This document shows positions 45,948 to 53,611 of a stretch of 64,000 bases of DNA, piece after piece (within the stretch, counting starts at the first letter, position 1; each line of letters opens with the position of its first letter). The notes under the pieces were generated by a model. It saw only the letters and a list, made by a program, of their open reading frames with translations. It searched no databases and had not been told where the DNA came from. Origin of the DNA: Halegenticoccus soli. GTDB taxonomy: Archaea; Halobacteriota; Halobacteria; Halobacteriales; Haloferacaceae. The stretch lies in the NCBI RefSeq assembly GCF_002844195.1, contig NZ_PEND01000008.1:62001-126000 (forward strand), given 5' to 3'. Made by a program: the position numbers and the translations under genes.

Positions 45948-47060
45948 TCACTCAGCAGCGCAGTTATTCGGTCCTAATTCCAGGTCAGCCAATTCGTCGG
46001 TGGGAACGGATTCCTGCCCCACGTTTACTCGCTTGACGCGCTCGAAGTTCGGCGGGTGGTCTGGGAGATCTGACGCGAGTTTCTGGACGAATTCCTCGCG
46101 GTCACGTCCCAGATCGGCGTTCCGCTCTCTGAGTTCACCGAGCGTCGCGGTAACTGGCGGTTCTGGTGAGCCAGGGTCGTGTGCTGGCAGCACAACGGTG
46201 TCGTCCGGCCGGTCGAGCAACCGCTGGAGGCTCTCGTAGAGCGTCTCCGCGTTCTGTTCGACGTCGGTGTCTTCGATTCCGGATTCGACGCCGAGTTCGA
46301 CCCGTCCCACGCTCTCGTGGAAGAGTGTATCACCCGTGAGCAGCGCTGCACCGTCGATATCGAACGAGACGCTTCCTTCGCTGTGACCAGGGGTGTGGAT
46401 GACCTCGATGTCGAGCCGACCGACAGAGATGGTCTGTCCATCCGCAACAGGTATTGCATCTATAGCGAGCGCATCCTTCGAATGAAGGTGGTAGGGAATG
46501 CCGTGACAGTCGGCGAGTTCCGCCGCCCCAGACACGTGGTCAGCGTGGGCATGTGTATCGAAGACGCCGACGAGTTCGGCGTCGTACTCGTCGATGATTT
46601 CCTCATACTCGGAAAGATACTGTGACGGGTCGAAGACAGCAGCTTCCCCATCCGAGACGAGGACGTGGGAGAGACATCCTTTCCCGGGACGGGTGACTTG
46701 CACGAGCGTCCCCTGGAATCCTGTCTTGATCGGGGCACTCCGGTGGACACGGCTCCATCCGTTCATCCCGTCAACGAGCGTTTTCGCATCGTAGCCCAAC
46801 GTCTGGAGACGCTCCGTCGCTTTTCGAGAGATGACGCCAGCCGCGCAGACTGTGACTATCTCGTTCTCGTCCGGCACGTCCGACAGAGCACGGTCAGCGT
46901 TCGCTGGGTTCTCCTTCAGTTCATCGTAGACGGGAACATTTTCGCTTCCGGGAATGTGCCAGTCTTCGAACTCGTCCTCGTTCCGAATATCGAGAACGAA
47001 GAGTATCTCGTCGGCAGCCTGGAGTCGCGTACTTAATTTATCGGGCGTGATTTCGGACAT
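45948..47060 (-). CDS. rhodanese / metallo-beta-lactamase fusion (persulfide dioxygenase-like)
   Basis: Protein of 370 residues. Residues 1-105 are a rhodanese domain: DKLSTRLQAADEILFVLDIR, DWHIPGSENVP and the active-site loop VCAAGVISRK (Cys72). From 115 onward is an MBL domain with THAHADHVSGA (His170, His172, Asp174, His175), HTPGHSEGSVSFD, LLTGDTLF and a final His in LPAHDPG. This build resembles ETHE1-type persulfide dioxygenases combined with a sulfurtransferase. It heads an operon with the MFS gene and shares a divergent promoter region with MerB-like 3, so sulfur or thiol chemistry probably belongs to the system. Confidence 0.85.
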   Translation of the reverse strand: MSEITPDKLSTRLQAADEILFVLDIRNEDEFEDWHIPGSENVPVYDELKENPANADRALSDVPDENEIVTVCAAGVISRKATERLQTLGYDAKTLVDGMNGWSRVHRSAPIKTGFQGTLVQVTRPGKGCLSHVLVSDGEAAVFDPSQYLSEYEEIIDEYDAELVGVFDTHAHADHVSGAAELADCHGIPYHLHSKDALAIDAIPVADGQTISVGRLDIEVIHTPGHSEGSVSFDIDGAALLTGDTLFHESVGRVELGVESGIEDTDVEQNAETLYESLQRLLDRPDDTVVLPAHDPGSPEPPVTATLGELRERNADLGRDREEFVQKLASDLPDHPPNFERVKRVNVGQESVPTDELADLELGPNNCAAE

Positions 47061-47098
47061 ACCATCCGTAACTTGTCGTATTCGTCCGAATTCGTGAT

Positions 47099-47114
47099 CC
47101 CCACCACACTGGGG
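47099..47114 (-). promoter_or_regulatory. operator-like palindrome 6 (before the rhodanese-MBL/MFS operon)
   Basis: CCCCA, CCACAC, TGGGG. On the minus strand a TATAA (47119-47123) precedes it by four bases, and the ATG at 47060 is 39 bases beyond it. Confidence 0.65.
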
Positions 47115-47182
47115 CCCCTTATACTGGCGGTCTCTACTGTCCCGACGGAGTGTTTTGGCCGCTCATGACCATGGATAAACGC

Positions 47183-47197
47183 TCCCAACTAGTGGGG
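47183..47197 (+). promoter_or_regulatory. operator-like palindrome 7 (before MerB-like 3)
   Basis: TCCCA, ACTAG, TGGGG, after a TATA-like ATAAAC (47175-47180) and 38 bases before the ATG at 47235. Fits the others in everything but one base of the left half. Confidence 0.6.
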
Positions 47198-47234
47198 GGG
47201 CACATCAATTGACGGCCGGGTGCTGACTCCAGCC

Positions 47235-47882
47235 ATGACAGACGAGCCATGTCCATGTTGTGGTAACGTTGATGAACTGGCTTCCGAAATCGAAACGTCT
47301 GCGGGTCAGTGGATTAGAGAAGAATCCGTTCTCGACACGGAACTTCCCCGGGGCATGCGAGTGGCTCTCGGCCGGTTCCTCGGATCGGATTCAATTGAAA
47401 CGTTGGGCGAGTGGGCCTGTGAAGTACGTCAACACGTCGGTGGATCAATTAGTGTCGAGGAACTGTGTCTATCCAGCGAACAGACGGAACACTGGGGGAT
47501 AGTAGACGGTGACCAATACTATTTCGCGTGCTTCTACGACGCGGTGATACTAGCAGCCCTATCGGATCAACCGGTCGATATTCACACTGTAAGCCCAGCT
47601 GGAGACACTATCGAGGCCCACGCAATCGGGAGCAGTGAACTTACAGTTGCACCAGAAGAAGCTATTTTCTCGTTCGGTATCGAGAAAACCGTAGAACCAT
47701 CATCAGACGATAGCCCAACCCTGGAACAAGGATACGCCTCGATCTGTCCATACGTCAAAGCATTTCCTAATTTCGCAGCGTATGAACGATGGGCGAAGCG
47801 TGTCCCGGCAACCACCGTCGCTATGCCGCTCGCTGGAGCGACAGAACTCGCGGCTGAACTGGTGAGAAGAGCACCCGAGTAA
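47235..47882 (+). CDS. alkylmercury lyase (MerB) family protein 3
   Basis: Protein of 215 residues, the most divergent paralogue. Catalytic pattern CFYD (Cys99, Asp102) and ICPYVKAFPNFAAYERWA (Cys171) keeps the triad and spacing. It adds an N-terminal CPCCG motif that could bind a metal (MTDEPCPCCG). The start at 47235 is chosen over GTG 47220 because it gives the 38-base spacing from the palindrome. It diverges from the rhodanese-MBL operon. The order of MerB-like genes, MFS and rhodanese-MBL is compact enough to be one functional set. Confidence 0.7.
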   Translation: MTDEPCPCCGNVDELASEIETSAGQWIREESVLDTELPRGMRVALGRFLGSDSIETLGEWACEVRQHVGGSISVEELCLSSEQTEHWGIVDGDQYYFACFYDAVILAALSDQPVDIHTVSPAGDTIEAHAIGSSELTVAPEEAIFSFGIEKTVEPSSDDSPTLEQGYASICPYVKAFPNFAAYERWAKRVPATTVAMPLAGATELAAELVRRAPE

Positions 47883-47974
47883 CCGTCAAGATAAATCCAC
47901 CCAGCAGATTCGGCACAGTCTGCTTGCTCTTTCGACAGTACCGTTGATTTGATGACGACTATACCAATCAAGCG

Positions 47975-48586
47975 TTGGCACTACTCGAACAGCGGAATGC
48001 ATCGGCATTTCTAGTGACTAGTGTGCTGATTCTCGCCAGCCTCGTCGTTCCAGTCGGCCTCGAACCGCTCACTGACTTGTCGTGGGTGTCGGGACTTGTG
48101 CTGATTGCTCTGGCCGTCGTATCGGTTGCAGCTGGTCTGGTCGGATTATACCCGCGGGTGAATAATCGAACTCCAAAATTAGCACTGGCTGGTGTGGGGG
48201 CTGCGACAGTGGCAGGAGTTGCAGCTCTTGGACTTGTTGGACTCACCGGTGTTGCCGTCTGGAACGAGTTCGATTTCGGCCTGATCGTAGCTAATCCGAT
48301 GCGTGTATTCATGCTGGTCGGATTGTTGATAGCTGGTGGATTTTCTTTGAGTCTTCTCCTATTTGGGGCGGCAGTCTGGAAAACAGAATCGTCCTCACGA
48401 ACGGTTGGTGGACTACTCATTGTAGGAGGCGGAGCACTGCTCGCCCCAGTAGCCGTTGAACTCCTTGGCCTGCTGTTTGAGGTAAACGCCCCTGCATGGT
48501 TACTCTTTCCGGTAATCGGCGGACTCGCTCTCGATACAGCAGCAGTCGGCTACAGTCTTAGAATTCAGAGAACGTCTTCTAAATAA
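47975..48586 (+). CDS. hypothetical membrane protein
   Basis: Protein of up to 203 residues with about six hydrophobic helices (FLVTSVLILASLVVPVG, SGLVLIALAVVSVAAGLVG, LALAGVGAATVAGVAALGLV). The only start in frame is a TTG at 47975; just upstream the frame reads DDYTNQA, natural-looking sequence with no ATG or GTG before a TGA. The true start may therefore have been lost, or the TTG is used. No family recognised. Confidence 0.5.
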   Translation: MALLEQRNASAFLVTSVLILASLVVPVGLEPLTDLSWVSGLVLIALAVVSVAAGLVGLYPRVNNRTPKLALAGVGAATVAGVAALGLVGLTGVAVWNEFDFGLIVANPMRVFMLVGLLIAGGFSLSLLLFGAAVWKTESSSRTVGGLLIVGGGALLAPVAVELLGLLFEVNAPAWLLFPVIGGLALDTAAVGYSLRIQRTSSK

Positions 48587-48706
48587 GCTACCTGATTAAA
48601 ACCATGAATATTTTGTGTGCTTTGGGAGTCCTACTGAATACGCGCCCAGTTCAGCAGCCTGGAGGAAAATAGTAATAATTGAAAGGTTGAACAAGGTAAT
48701 CCAATC

Positions 48707-49438
48707 TCATTCACTATGGGGTTCTGTGAGGAATTGCCGCATGAACTGGTCTCTTCCTTCTGGCGTGTTCTCGATCACTGCGTCGACGTGTTTCACAGGC
48801 ACAGATTGTTGGTCGGTACTTGACCGAGGTACTTTGGCCGCAGACGAGGGCGTCCTCTTTTGGCCCCCGTCCGCGTATGGGTTGAACCCGGGATCTTCTG
48901 CGGCCCGCTGAGCCGTTTCGTTGACCTTCTCAAGAGTATGACGTCGGCTTTCGATGGACGAAGTAGCGTAGAATAGCTTCATTGTCTCGATGCTTTTGTG
49001 CCGGAGTTGATCACTGGCCTGTGACAAATCCTCTTCTTCTTCGATGGATTTGCCGAGACTGTGTCTTAGCGAGTACCAGACGATTTTCCGGTCTTCGTGA
49101 TCGATACCGGCCTCTTCGCAGAATCGACGGACGAGGTAACAGAGGTTTTTCGAGGTGTAGGGATTTCCGTTTCTGTTCAGCCAGAGGCGATTCGTCCCGT
49201 CATACTGTTCGTAGTGTCGTCGCTCCTGAATCCACTTACTCAACAGGTTGACCGTGTCTTCGGTGAGCGGTAACTCGGTCGTCGGTCGATCCTTCGATGC
49301 GAACTCATTCGGTATCCGGAGGAGGTTGCGTTTCGGCTTGTACCAATCCACTCGCGCCTCTTGGACCTCTATCGGTGTGATTCCCGTTTCCAACGCCTTC
49401 GTGATGAGCGAACTCCACTGGGCGATCCGCGCCTCCGT
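48707..49438 (-). pseudogene. catalytic half of a second tyrosine integrase
   Basis: Minus-strand frame from 49438 down: ARIAQWSSLITKALETGITP, IEVQEARVDWYKPKRNLLRI, IVWYSLRHSLGKSIEEEEDL and QLRHKSIETMKLFYATSS. It corresponds to the C-terminal catalytic domain only. Where functional relatives have a catalytic Arg (as in DADLRPIEV of the first integrase) this one has Thr (ETGITPIEV), so it is probably inactive. A TAG stands at 49439-49441 in frame, and the N-terminal half is gone at a junction with the next fragment. Confidence 0.7.
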
Positions 49439-49439
49439 C

Positions 49440-49712
49440 TATGGGCACGGTATCACCGAGAGCAAGGTTGAGTTCGTCTGGGAGGGGATTAAAGAGCTGC
49501 GGGAAGTGGCCAAAGCGATAGACTATGACATTGACCTTGACTTCTCCTATGATGAGATTAGCCAACTCGTTAAATCTGAGAGAGCAAATGGAGCAGTGGC
49601 GGTGTTCCCACAGGAACAAGAGGGATTCTTTGACCGCCTCGTCTCGGATATCGATGTGCCGGAACTCGACTTCAAGATAGACCTGCCGAGTCTGTCTGAA
49701 TTATTGGATTAG
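49440..49712 (+). pseudogene. 3' fragment of an unidentified gene
   Basis: From the junction at about 49440 the plus strand reads GHGITESKVEFVWEGIKELR, EVAKAIDYDIDLDFSYDEIS, GAVAVFPQEQEGFF and ends LPSLSELLD. It looks like a genuine C-terminal coding part, with its start deleted at the same point where the integrase fragment loses its N-terminus. An ATG at 49441 lies in another frame. No family recognised. Confidence 0.4.
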
Positions 49713-50099
49713 ATGCTATGCAGCATAAGAACCGGGGAACCAAGGGTTAAAGGCGAGATTGAAGCATATTTGGTGTCAAGGCAGGCGAATGATTCAGCGA
49801 CAGAGGGTCCACAGCTGTACAGGCAATTGATGTCAGTGAATAGCAGCTGGGTACTCAGCGCGTAATTCCTTTAAGTATCACTTGCAACAATATGACTATA
49901 TGAAGAGAGGGACGCTCTGTCGTTCCGACGATTTCTCAAACACAACCTGTCGCTGGGACAGGTTTCTAATTCGTGCCGACAACTGCATCTCGACGATCCA
50001 ACTGATTTCCGAGCCTGCAGCCTCGGCACAGATCCGATGCAAGCGCTCCAGCTCGCAACGCGCAGACACCGCTGTCCCTCTCTCACCTGAATCCTACGC
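49713..50099. other. intergenic region with a perfect hairpin
   Basis: No gene is supported. The region holds AACCTGTC, five bases, GACAGGTT (49944-49951 and 49957-49964), a perfect 8-bp stem that may be a terminator or a binding site. Confidence 0.4.
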
Positions 50100-51203
50100 A
50101 TGACGAACGATGACCAGTCCACCGCATCCGGAGATGCCCCGGAGGCGGTCCAAGACATCTCGACAGGCGAACTGATCGACAACAACTACGACACCGCTCT
50201 CTCAAGCCATAACCGCGGTCCTGGCGGTGAGGGCGACCACCGCGACGAGTTTATTGATCACGGGGCGTACGACGATCCAGGCCGGATGCGCAATGACGAT
50301 AGTATCGCGGCGTCCTCCACCGACAATCCGCGCGACGACGACGGCTACACGTTCTCTGCGGGCTACGAAACGAAAGCCGCGACTGGTGTCGGCAAACCCG
50401 GTGATCCGCACTACGACGAGCAACTGCAGCGCGTGAACGATGGCCGTGATGGGACAGACGGCACACTCAGCCACCGGCAGGCTGACTGGGATAAGAAGCG
50501 GATCGCGCAGGCCCTCTGCTCGGACCTCCCGATCTCAAAGCGACAACGCGAACAGGTCGTGCTCGCCATGGAACGACTTGACCTTGATCGGTTCGGCCAC
50601 CAGAAGGCGATCGAACGGGTCTGCCTCGGCGTGGTCACCGTGATCGTCAACGACCAGCGCGTCGAACAGTCGGCGAATCTAGAGGACGTAACGCCGGTGA
50701 CCTGGGAAGACGAGTTCAAGGAAATTGCCGCGAAGTTCGACGTCGGGATGAGCGATCTCGCCACGATCAAAGAACTGGTCCGGGAGCAGCTCGGTGAACG
50801 GCCACCGGAACCGGCGAACGCTGGCGTGAATCGGGACGTGAGCCTCCCCGAGATATCGCCGGCGGAGAGACCGGACGAGTACTGGGAACGAATGGGGCAC
50901 CGATTCTGGGTTTCGTTGGCCCGGTATTGGGAGCATCGTGATGCCGAACTCAAGGCGGCAATCCCCGAGGAGAAAAAGGAACTCGTCGACCTACTGCGGC
51001 AGTGGGAGCCTTGGGAAATGCCGCAGACGGAGTCCTCGCATCCGCTCATCCAGGAGGCAACCGATCACGCTCCAGCAGATGACGCGGACGACGCGGAAAC
51101 CACGTCTGACGTGACGGAGGCCGAGGATGTTTCGGAGGAGGTCCGGGCGGAAGCGGAGGCCCTAATCGAACGAATGATCGACGACGCTGCCGACTCCAGC
51201 TAG
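50100..51203 (+). CDS. hypothetical protein with acidic ends (element-borne)
   Basis: Acidic protein of 367 residues. The first 130 residues are disordered-looking, then helical: WDKKRIAQALCSDLPISKRQ, REQVVLAMERLDLDRFGHQK, AIERVCLGVVTVIVNDQ, which recall cyclin-like/TFB-like or RNA-polymerase-associated helical domains of haloarchaeal proteins. Later: FDVGMSDLATIKELVREQL and a Glu/Asp/Ala-rich tail. Similar genes occur in haloarchaeal proviruses and plasmids as far as I recall, but I cannot name one with confidence. The ATG at 50100 follows a GC-poor leader. Confidence 0.55.
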   Translation: MTNDDQSTASGDAPEAVQDISTGELIDNNYDTALSSHNRGPGGEGDHRDEFIDHGAYDDPGRMRNDDSIAASSTDNPRDDDGYTFSAGYETKAATGVGKPGDPHYDEQLQRVNDGRDGTDGTLSHRQADWDKKRIAQALCSDLPISKRQREQVVLAMERLDLDRFGHQKAIERVCLGVVTVIVNDQRVEQSANLEDVTPVTWEDEFKEIAAKFDVGMSDLATIKELVREQLGERPPEPANAGVNRDVSLPEISPAERPDEYWERMGHRFWVSLARYWEHRDAELKAAIPEEKKELVDLLRQWEPWEMPQTESSHPLIQEATDHAPADDADDAETTSDVTEAEDVSEEVRAEAEALIERMIDDAADSS

Positions 51204-51342
51204 TTCTTCCGGCGAGAGTCGCGCCAACGGTCTGGAGTTGCATCGCTCGCCGACAGCCTCTGACGCGAACCCTTCCATGGTGTTCTATCTGTTCAGCATG
51301 TCTCTCCGCTGCTACCCCGTCAACCACTTGTTGAGGTGACCA

Positions 51343-51699
51343 TTGGCCCGTGACAGTTCTGACCGCCCTCCGGCCCTTCGATTAGAGATATCTAAACTCA
51401 AATACAGATTCTACGGGTCGTTCGAGTGCCCGCTGGCTGTGAAGACTTCCCTGGTCTTTCTCGCCGGATGTCTTGTCTTCTGTGCGGCTGTCCTCTCATT
51501 CGTAGGCAGTCAGGACGCAGCGACGGTTTCGTACATAGGTGTTGCCCTAGGACTGTTTGGAAACGCAATCCCATCTAACCTCTCGATTACTGTATCCGTC
51601 TATATACAGATTGTATGGCGGAAATGGGATAGTCGGACCGGAGAAGTAGACATTCACGTTGAGACAGCAGTTGATTCCGACACTACGCAGACCGACTGA
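51343..51699 (+). CDS. small membrane protein
   Basis: Protein of 118 residues from a TTG at 51343, with two membrane helices (TSLVFLAGCLVFCAAVLSFV and VSYIGVALGLFGNAI) and a charged tail ending DSDTTQTD. The start codon is uncertain because no ATG or GTG fits. No family recognised. Confidence 0.4.
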   Translation: MARDSSDRPPALRLEISKLKYRFYGSFECPLAVKTSLVFLAGCLVFCAAVLSFVGSQDAATVSYIGVALGLFGNAIPSNLSITVSVYIQIVWRKWDSRTGEVDIHVETAVDSDTTQTD

Positions 51700-52212
51700 A
51701 CAATGGAGGTGGAGACCCTGGTGTCGACAACGAAAAGTTGCAACTTCAGGAAAGTCTTCTTTCCTTCTTGATAAAGAGGGCGAGCACCAAACCTCTGGGT
51801 GTGGGAGGGCTCATGCTGGCTAATACGAAACAAAGGACGGTCCAATCAATGGAGTACTTAAACAGACTTCAATTGAGTAAGAAAATTCTTAATTGCGATC
51901 GTGAATCGAGAGAGTATACATAAAAATACCCGCGGCCCACAGTAACTATGACGACGATGGCAGAGAAATCTTATAAAGAGTTTAAGGACTGCTACCCCCG
52001 TTGCTTGCCCCCCTTGCCAGTTTGGGCAGTATAGCAAGCAGGACTGATAACACCCAATGAGGGAATTTGGCCGGATGGAAGTATCCCGGAGGGCAACGAC
52101 GTGGGTAAAGTATATAAACACGGGTTCCGTCGACGTCCGATACGGTCGATAACAACCCTCTCAGGGAAGGGGAAAACCCGCACACGCGGGTGATTCCCAG
52201 AGGGCAGGTCTA
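51700..52212. other. AT-rich right end of the element, no gene
   Basis: No convincing gene. The stretch has many short frames with no protein-like pattern. It contains the hairpin ACCCGC-ACAC-GCGGGT at about 52177-52192, just before attR. Confidence 0.4.
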
Positions 52213-52256
52213 GCCCTCTCGAGGCAATGACCGGGGTTCAAATCCCCGCCGGAGCA
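52213..52256 (+). repeat. attR (copy of the tRNA-Glu 3' end)
   Basis: Exact 44-base copy of 37500-37543 lacking the tRNA 5' half, so it is not a functional tRNA. It marks the right junction of the element. Confidence 0.9.
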
Positions 52257-52285
52257 TTCTGCGAGGAACGTCCGTGACGAGCGAA

Positions 52286-52319
52286 TGCGACTCGCTCGCT
52301 CCAATCTCCGCGAGTCGCA
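52286..52319. repeat. inverted repeat beside attR
   Basis: TGCGACTCGC (52286-52295) and GCGAGTCGCA (52310-52319) are perfect 10-base inverted arms with a 14-base loop. It may act as a terminator for the original tRNA transcript. Confidence 0.55.
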
Positions 52320-52349
52320 GCGCGCGAACGGAGTGAGCGCGACCGTTTC

Positions 52350-52374
52350 GCCCCGTTCAAGTCCCCGCCGGGGC
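52350..52374 (+). repeat. decayed second copy of the tRNA 3' end
   Basis: CCCCGTTCAAGTCCCCGCCG then GGGCA resembles the tRNA T arm and acceptor end (GGGGTTCAAATCCCCGCCGG, AGCA), with five differences over 24 bases, and is followed by ATTC as at attR. It could be an old attachment site from another integration. Confidence 0.4.
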
Positions 52375-52394
52375 ATTCCCTTCTCCCGCCGTCT

Positions 52395-52691
52395 GGTGAT
52401 TTCGTCCGTGGCAGAAAGTCCTCCGAGCCGACGACCGGTCGCGCTCGAAAGAAGGAGCTCGGGTTCGCCGTCCTCGAGGTCCTCGACCGGTTCGGAGATC
52501 CCCCGGGCAAGCAGCTCCGCGGCTGTCTGGAGCGGGAGGTCACCGACTTGCGTCCGCGGGAGTTCGCCGACGCGCGACACCGACTGGAGACGCTCGAACT
52601 GGTCGAGGACATCGACCCCGGATACGGGTTCGTCTACGCGATCACGAACCGGGGAATCGTGGCGCTCGAAGCACACCGCCAGGCTCGCTGA
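52395..52691 (+). pseudogene. winged-helix-like protein fragment without a start codon
   Basis: This frame reads as a small helical protein: ARKKELGFAVLEVLDRFGDP, PGKQLRGCLEREVTDLRPRE, FADARHRLETLELVEDIDPG, YGFVYAITNRGIVALEAHRQ. This looks like a PadR-like or similar winged helix of about 85 residues. No ATG, GTG or TTG fits upstream in frame, so it appears 5'-truncated. It lies just outside attR. Confidence 0.45.
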
Positions 52692-52917
52692 AAACGGAGA
52701 CTTCTCCATTCACTATCACGAGACGCAAACGGAGAGAGCGTTCGACCATCGCTGGGATCGCCATCCATCGACCCACAACGCTCGTGACCACATTCACCCG
52801 GGACCGGATGCGCCCACGCCCGGTGCTAACGCGTCGCATCCGACAGACTGGCGAGATGTGCTCTCGATGGGCCTCTCGGAAGTCGAGGAGCGACAGCGCG
52901 GTTTCTGGTCGGACTAA
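52690..52917 (+). pseudogene. fragment resembling a haloarchaeal TumE-like protein
   Basis: Overlapping the stop of the previous fragment in another frame: GDFSIHYHETQTERAFDHRW, DRHPSTHNARDHIHPGPDAP, HPTDWRDVLSMGLSEVEERQ, RGFWSD. The Arg-Trp-Asp-x-His-Pro and His-rich pattern recalls small TumE-type toxins or related proteins. It has no start codon, so a toxin-antitoxin-like pair may have decayed here. Confidence 0.35.
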
Positions 52918-53302
52918 TTTCTCTCGAACTGGTCGAGCCCGACCCGACTCGGACGTGGTTAAACGGGGCCAAGAGTGCTCTCACGCTCGGATCGATCGCC
53001 TCGCTGGCGAGCCATCGATCCGAGGAAAACTGCGTATCTGCGACGACGTAGCTATCCTCGGCGTCGTCCGGGAAGAGGCGGCGCTTCGTGTGCGCGAGAA
53101 CCCGCGGTTCCGTCAAATCGCGCGCCGCGCTCGCCATGCGACGCCCGTTGAGACAGCCGGAACATGAAGGTTCGCACTCGGAGTCGAACGCGGAGGACGA
53201 CCGTGTCGGCTGAGGTCGCGCGCTGAGAGCTTCGACGACGTCCGTCTGAGTAGACTCGACCGCCCGACGGAGTCGCGCGAGCTCGTCCGACAGTCTGAAC
53301 AT
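52826..53302 (-). CDS. hypothetical protein with an AT-rich leaderless promoter
   Basis: Frame of 158 residues starting FRLSDELARLRRAVESTQTD and containing a Cys triplet (CEPSCSGCLNGRR). The ATG at 53302 is immediately preceded on the minus strand by AAATATAATTTAAT, an unusually strong TATA region for this genome. The C-terminal part (SSREISPTRNRAVAPRLPRG) looks non-coding and overlaps the fragment at 52690, so the true gene may be shorter. Low confidence. Confidence 0.35.
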   Translation of the reverse strand: MFRLSDELARLRRAVESTQTDVVEALSARPQPTRSSSAFDSECEPSCSGCLNGRRMASAARDLTEPRVLAHTKRRLFPDDAEDSYVVADTQFSSDRWLASEAIDPSVRALLAPFNHVRVGSGSTSSREISPTRNRAVAPRLPRGPSRAHLASLSDATR

Positions 53303-53611
53303 ATTAAATTATATTTTTCCGCACGCGTCTCGGCGAACGTTATGGCTCGTGCCTGAAGAACAGTTTTCCCGAAATAGGGCTATAGACGGCCTCTACTGGT
53401 ATGTTACGGGGAAAGGTCGAGGTTCCTGATCTCGCCCCGCCAAGAGTCAGGAAGTAGACATTTTGGAGGAGAGGGTAGAAAGCGATTAAGATGGGGCAGA
53501 ACGGAAGGATAGGAAAGAAGCGTCAATACTCTTGTATTTGGCCGTCAAACACGGTTTTATCCAACTATTTCTATCACAGCTCCCGGCGGCCGGCTCGTCA
53601 CGGTCCCGACC
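53303..53611. other. intergenic region, no gene seen
   Basis: Between the hypothetical gene and the nucleoside hydrolase: no gene supported. It has the AT-rich promoter stretch at 53303-53320 and otherwise no clear signal. Confidence 0.4.

Larger units (their letters stand above)
37500..52256 (+). mobile_element. integrated element in tRNA-Glu, about 14.7 kb
   Basis: The last 44 bases of the tRNA-Glu gene recur exactly at 52213-52256, the classic mark of tyrosine-recombinase integration into a tRNA. A tyrosine integrase of haloarchaeal type lies just inside the left end, now broken. The DNA between the repeats is visibly less GC-rich than the flanks and its genes have less biased codons. Genes inside: integrase, zinc-finger, HTH_10, three MerB-like genes, MFS, rhodanese-MBL, lipoproteins, a second integrase fragment. 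No replication or capsid genes were recognised, so plasmid, virus or genomic island cannot be told. Confidence 0.85.

Noticed and set aside
43200-47197. The CCCCA/TGGGG palindromes as transcription terminators
   Set aside because: They lie just before start codons at a constant distance, mostly right after TATA-like boxes, and have no T-tract.
37500-52256. An insertion sequence or transposase inside the element
   Set aside because: No DDE or HUH transposase motif and no short terminal inverted repeats were recognised.
53370-53400. ATAGACGGCCT as a shared regulatory word between the element and flanking DNA
   Set aside because: Only 11 bases, no consistent position relative to genes; chance match.
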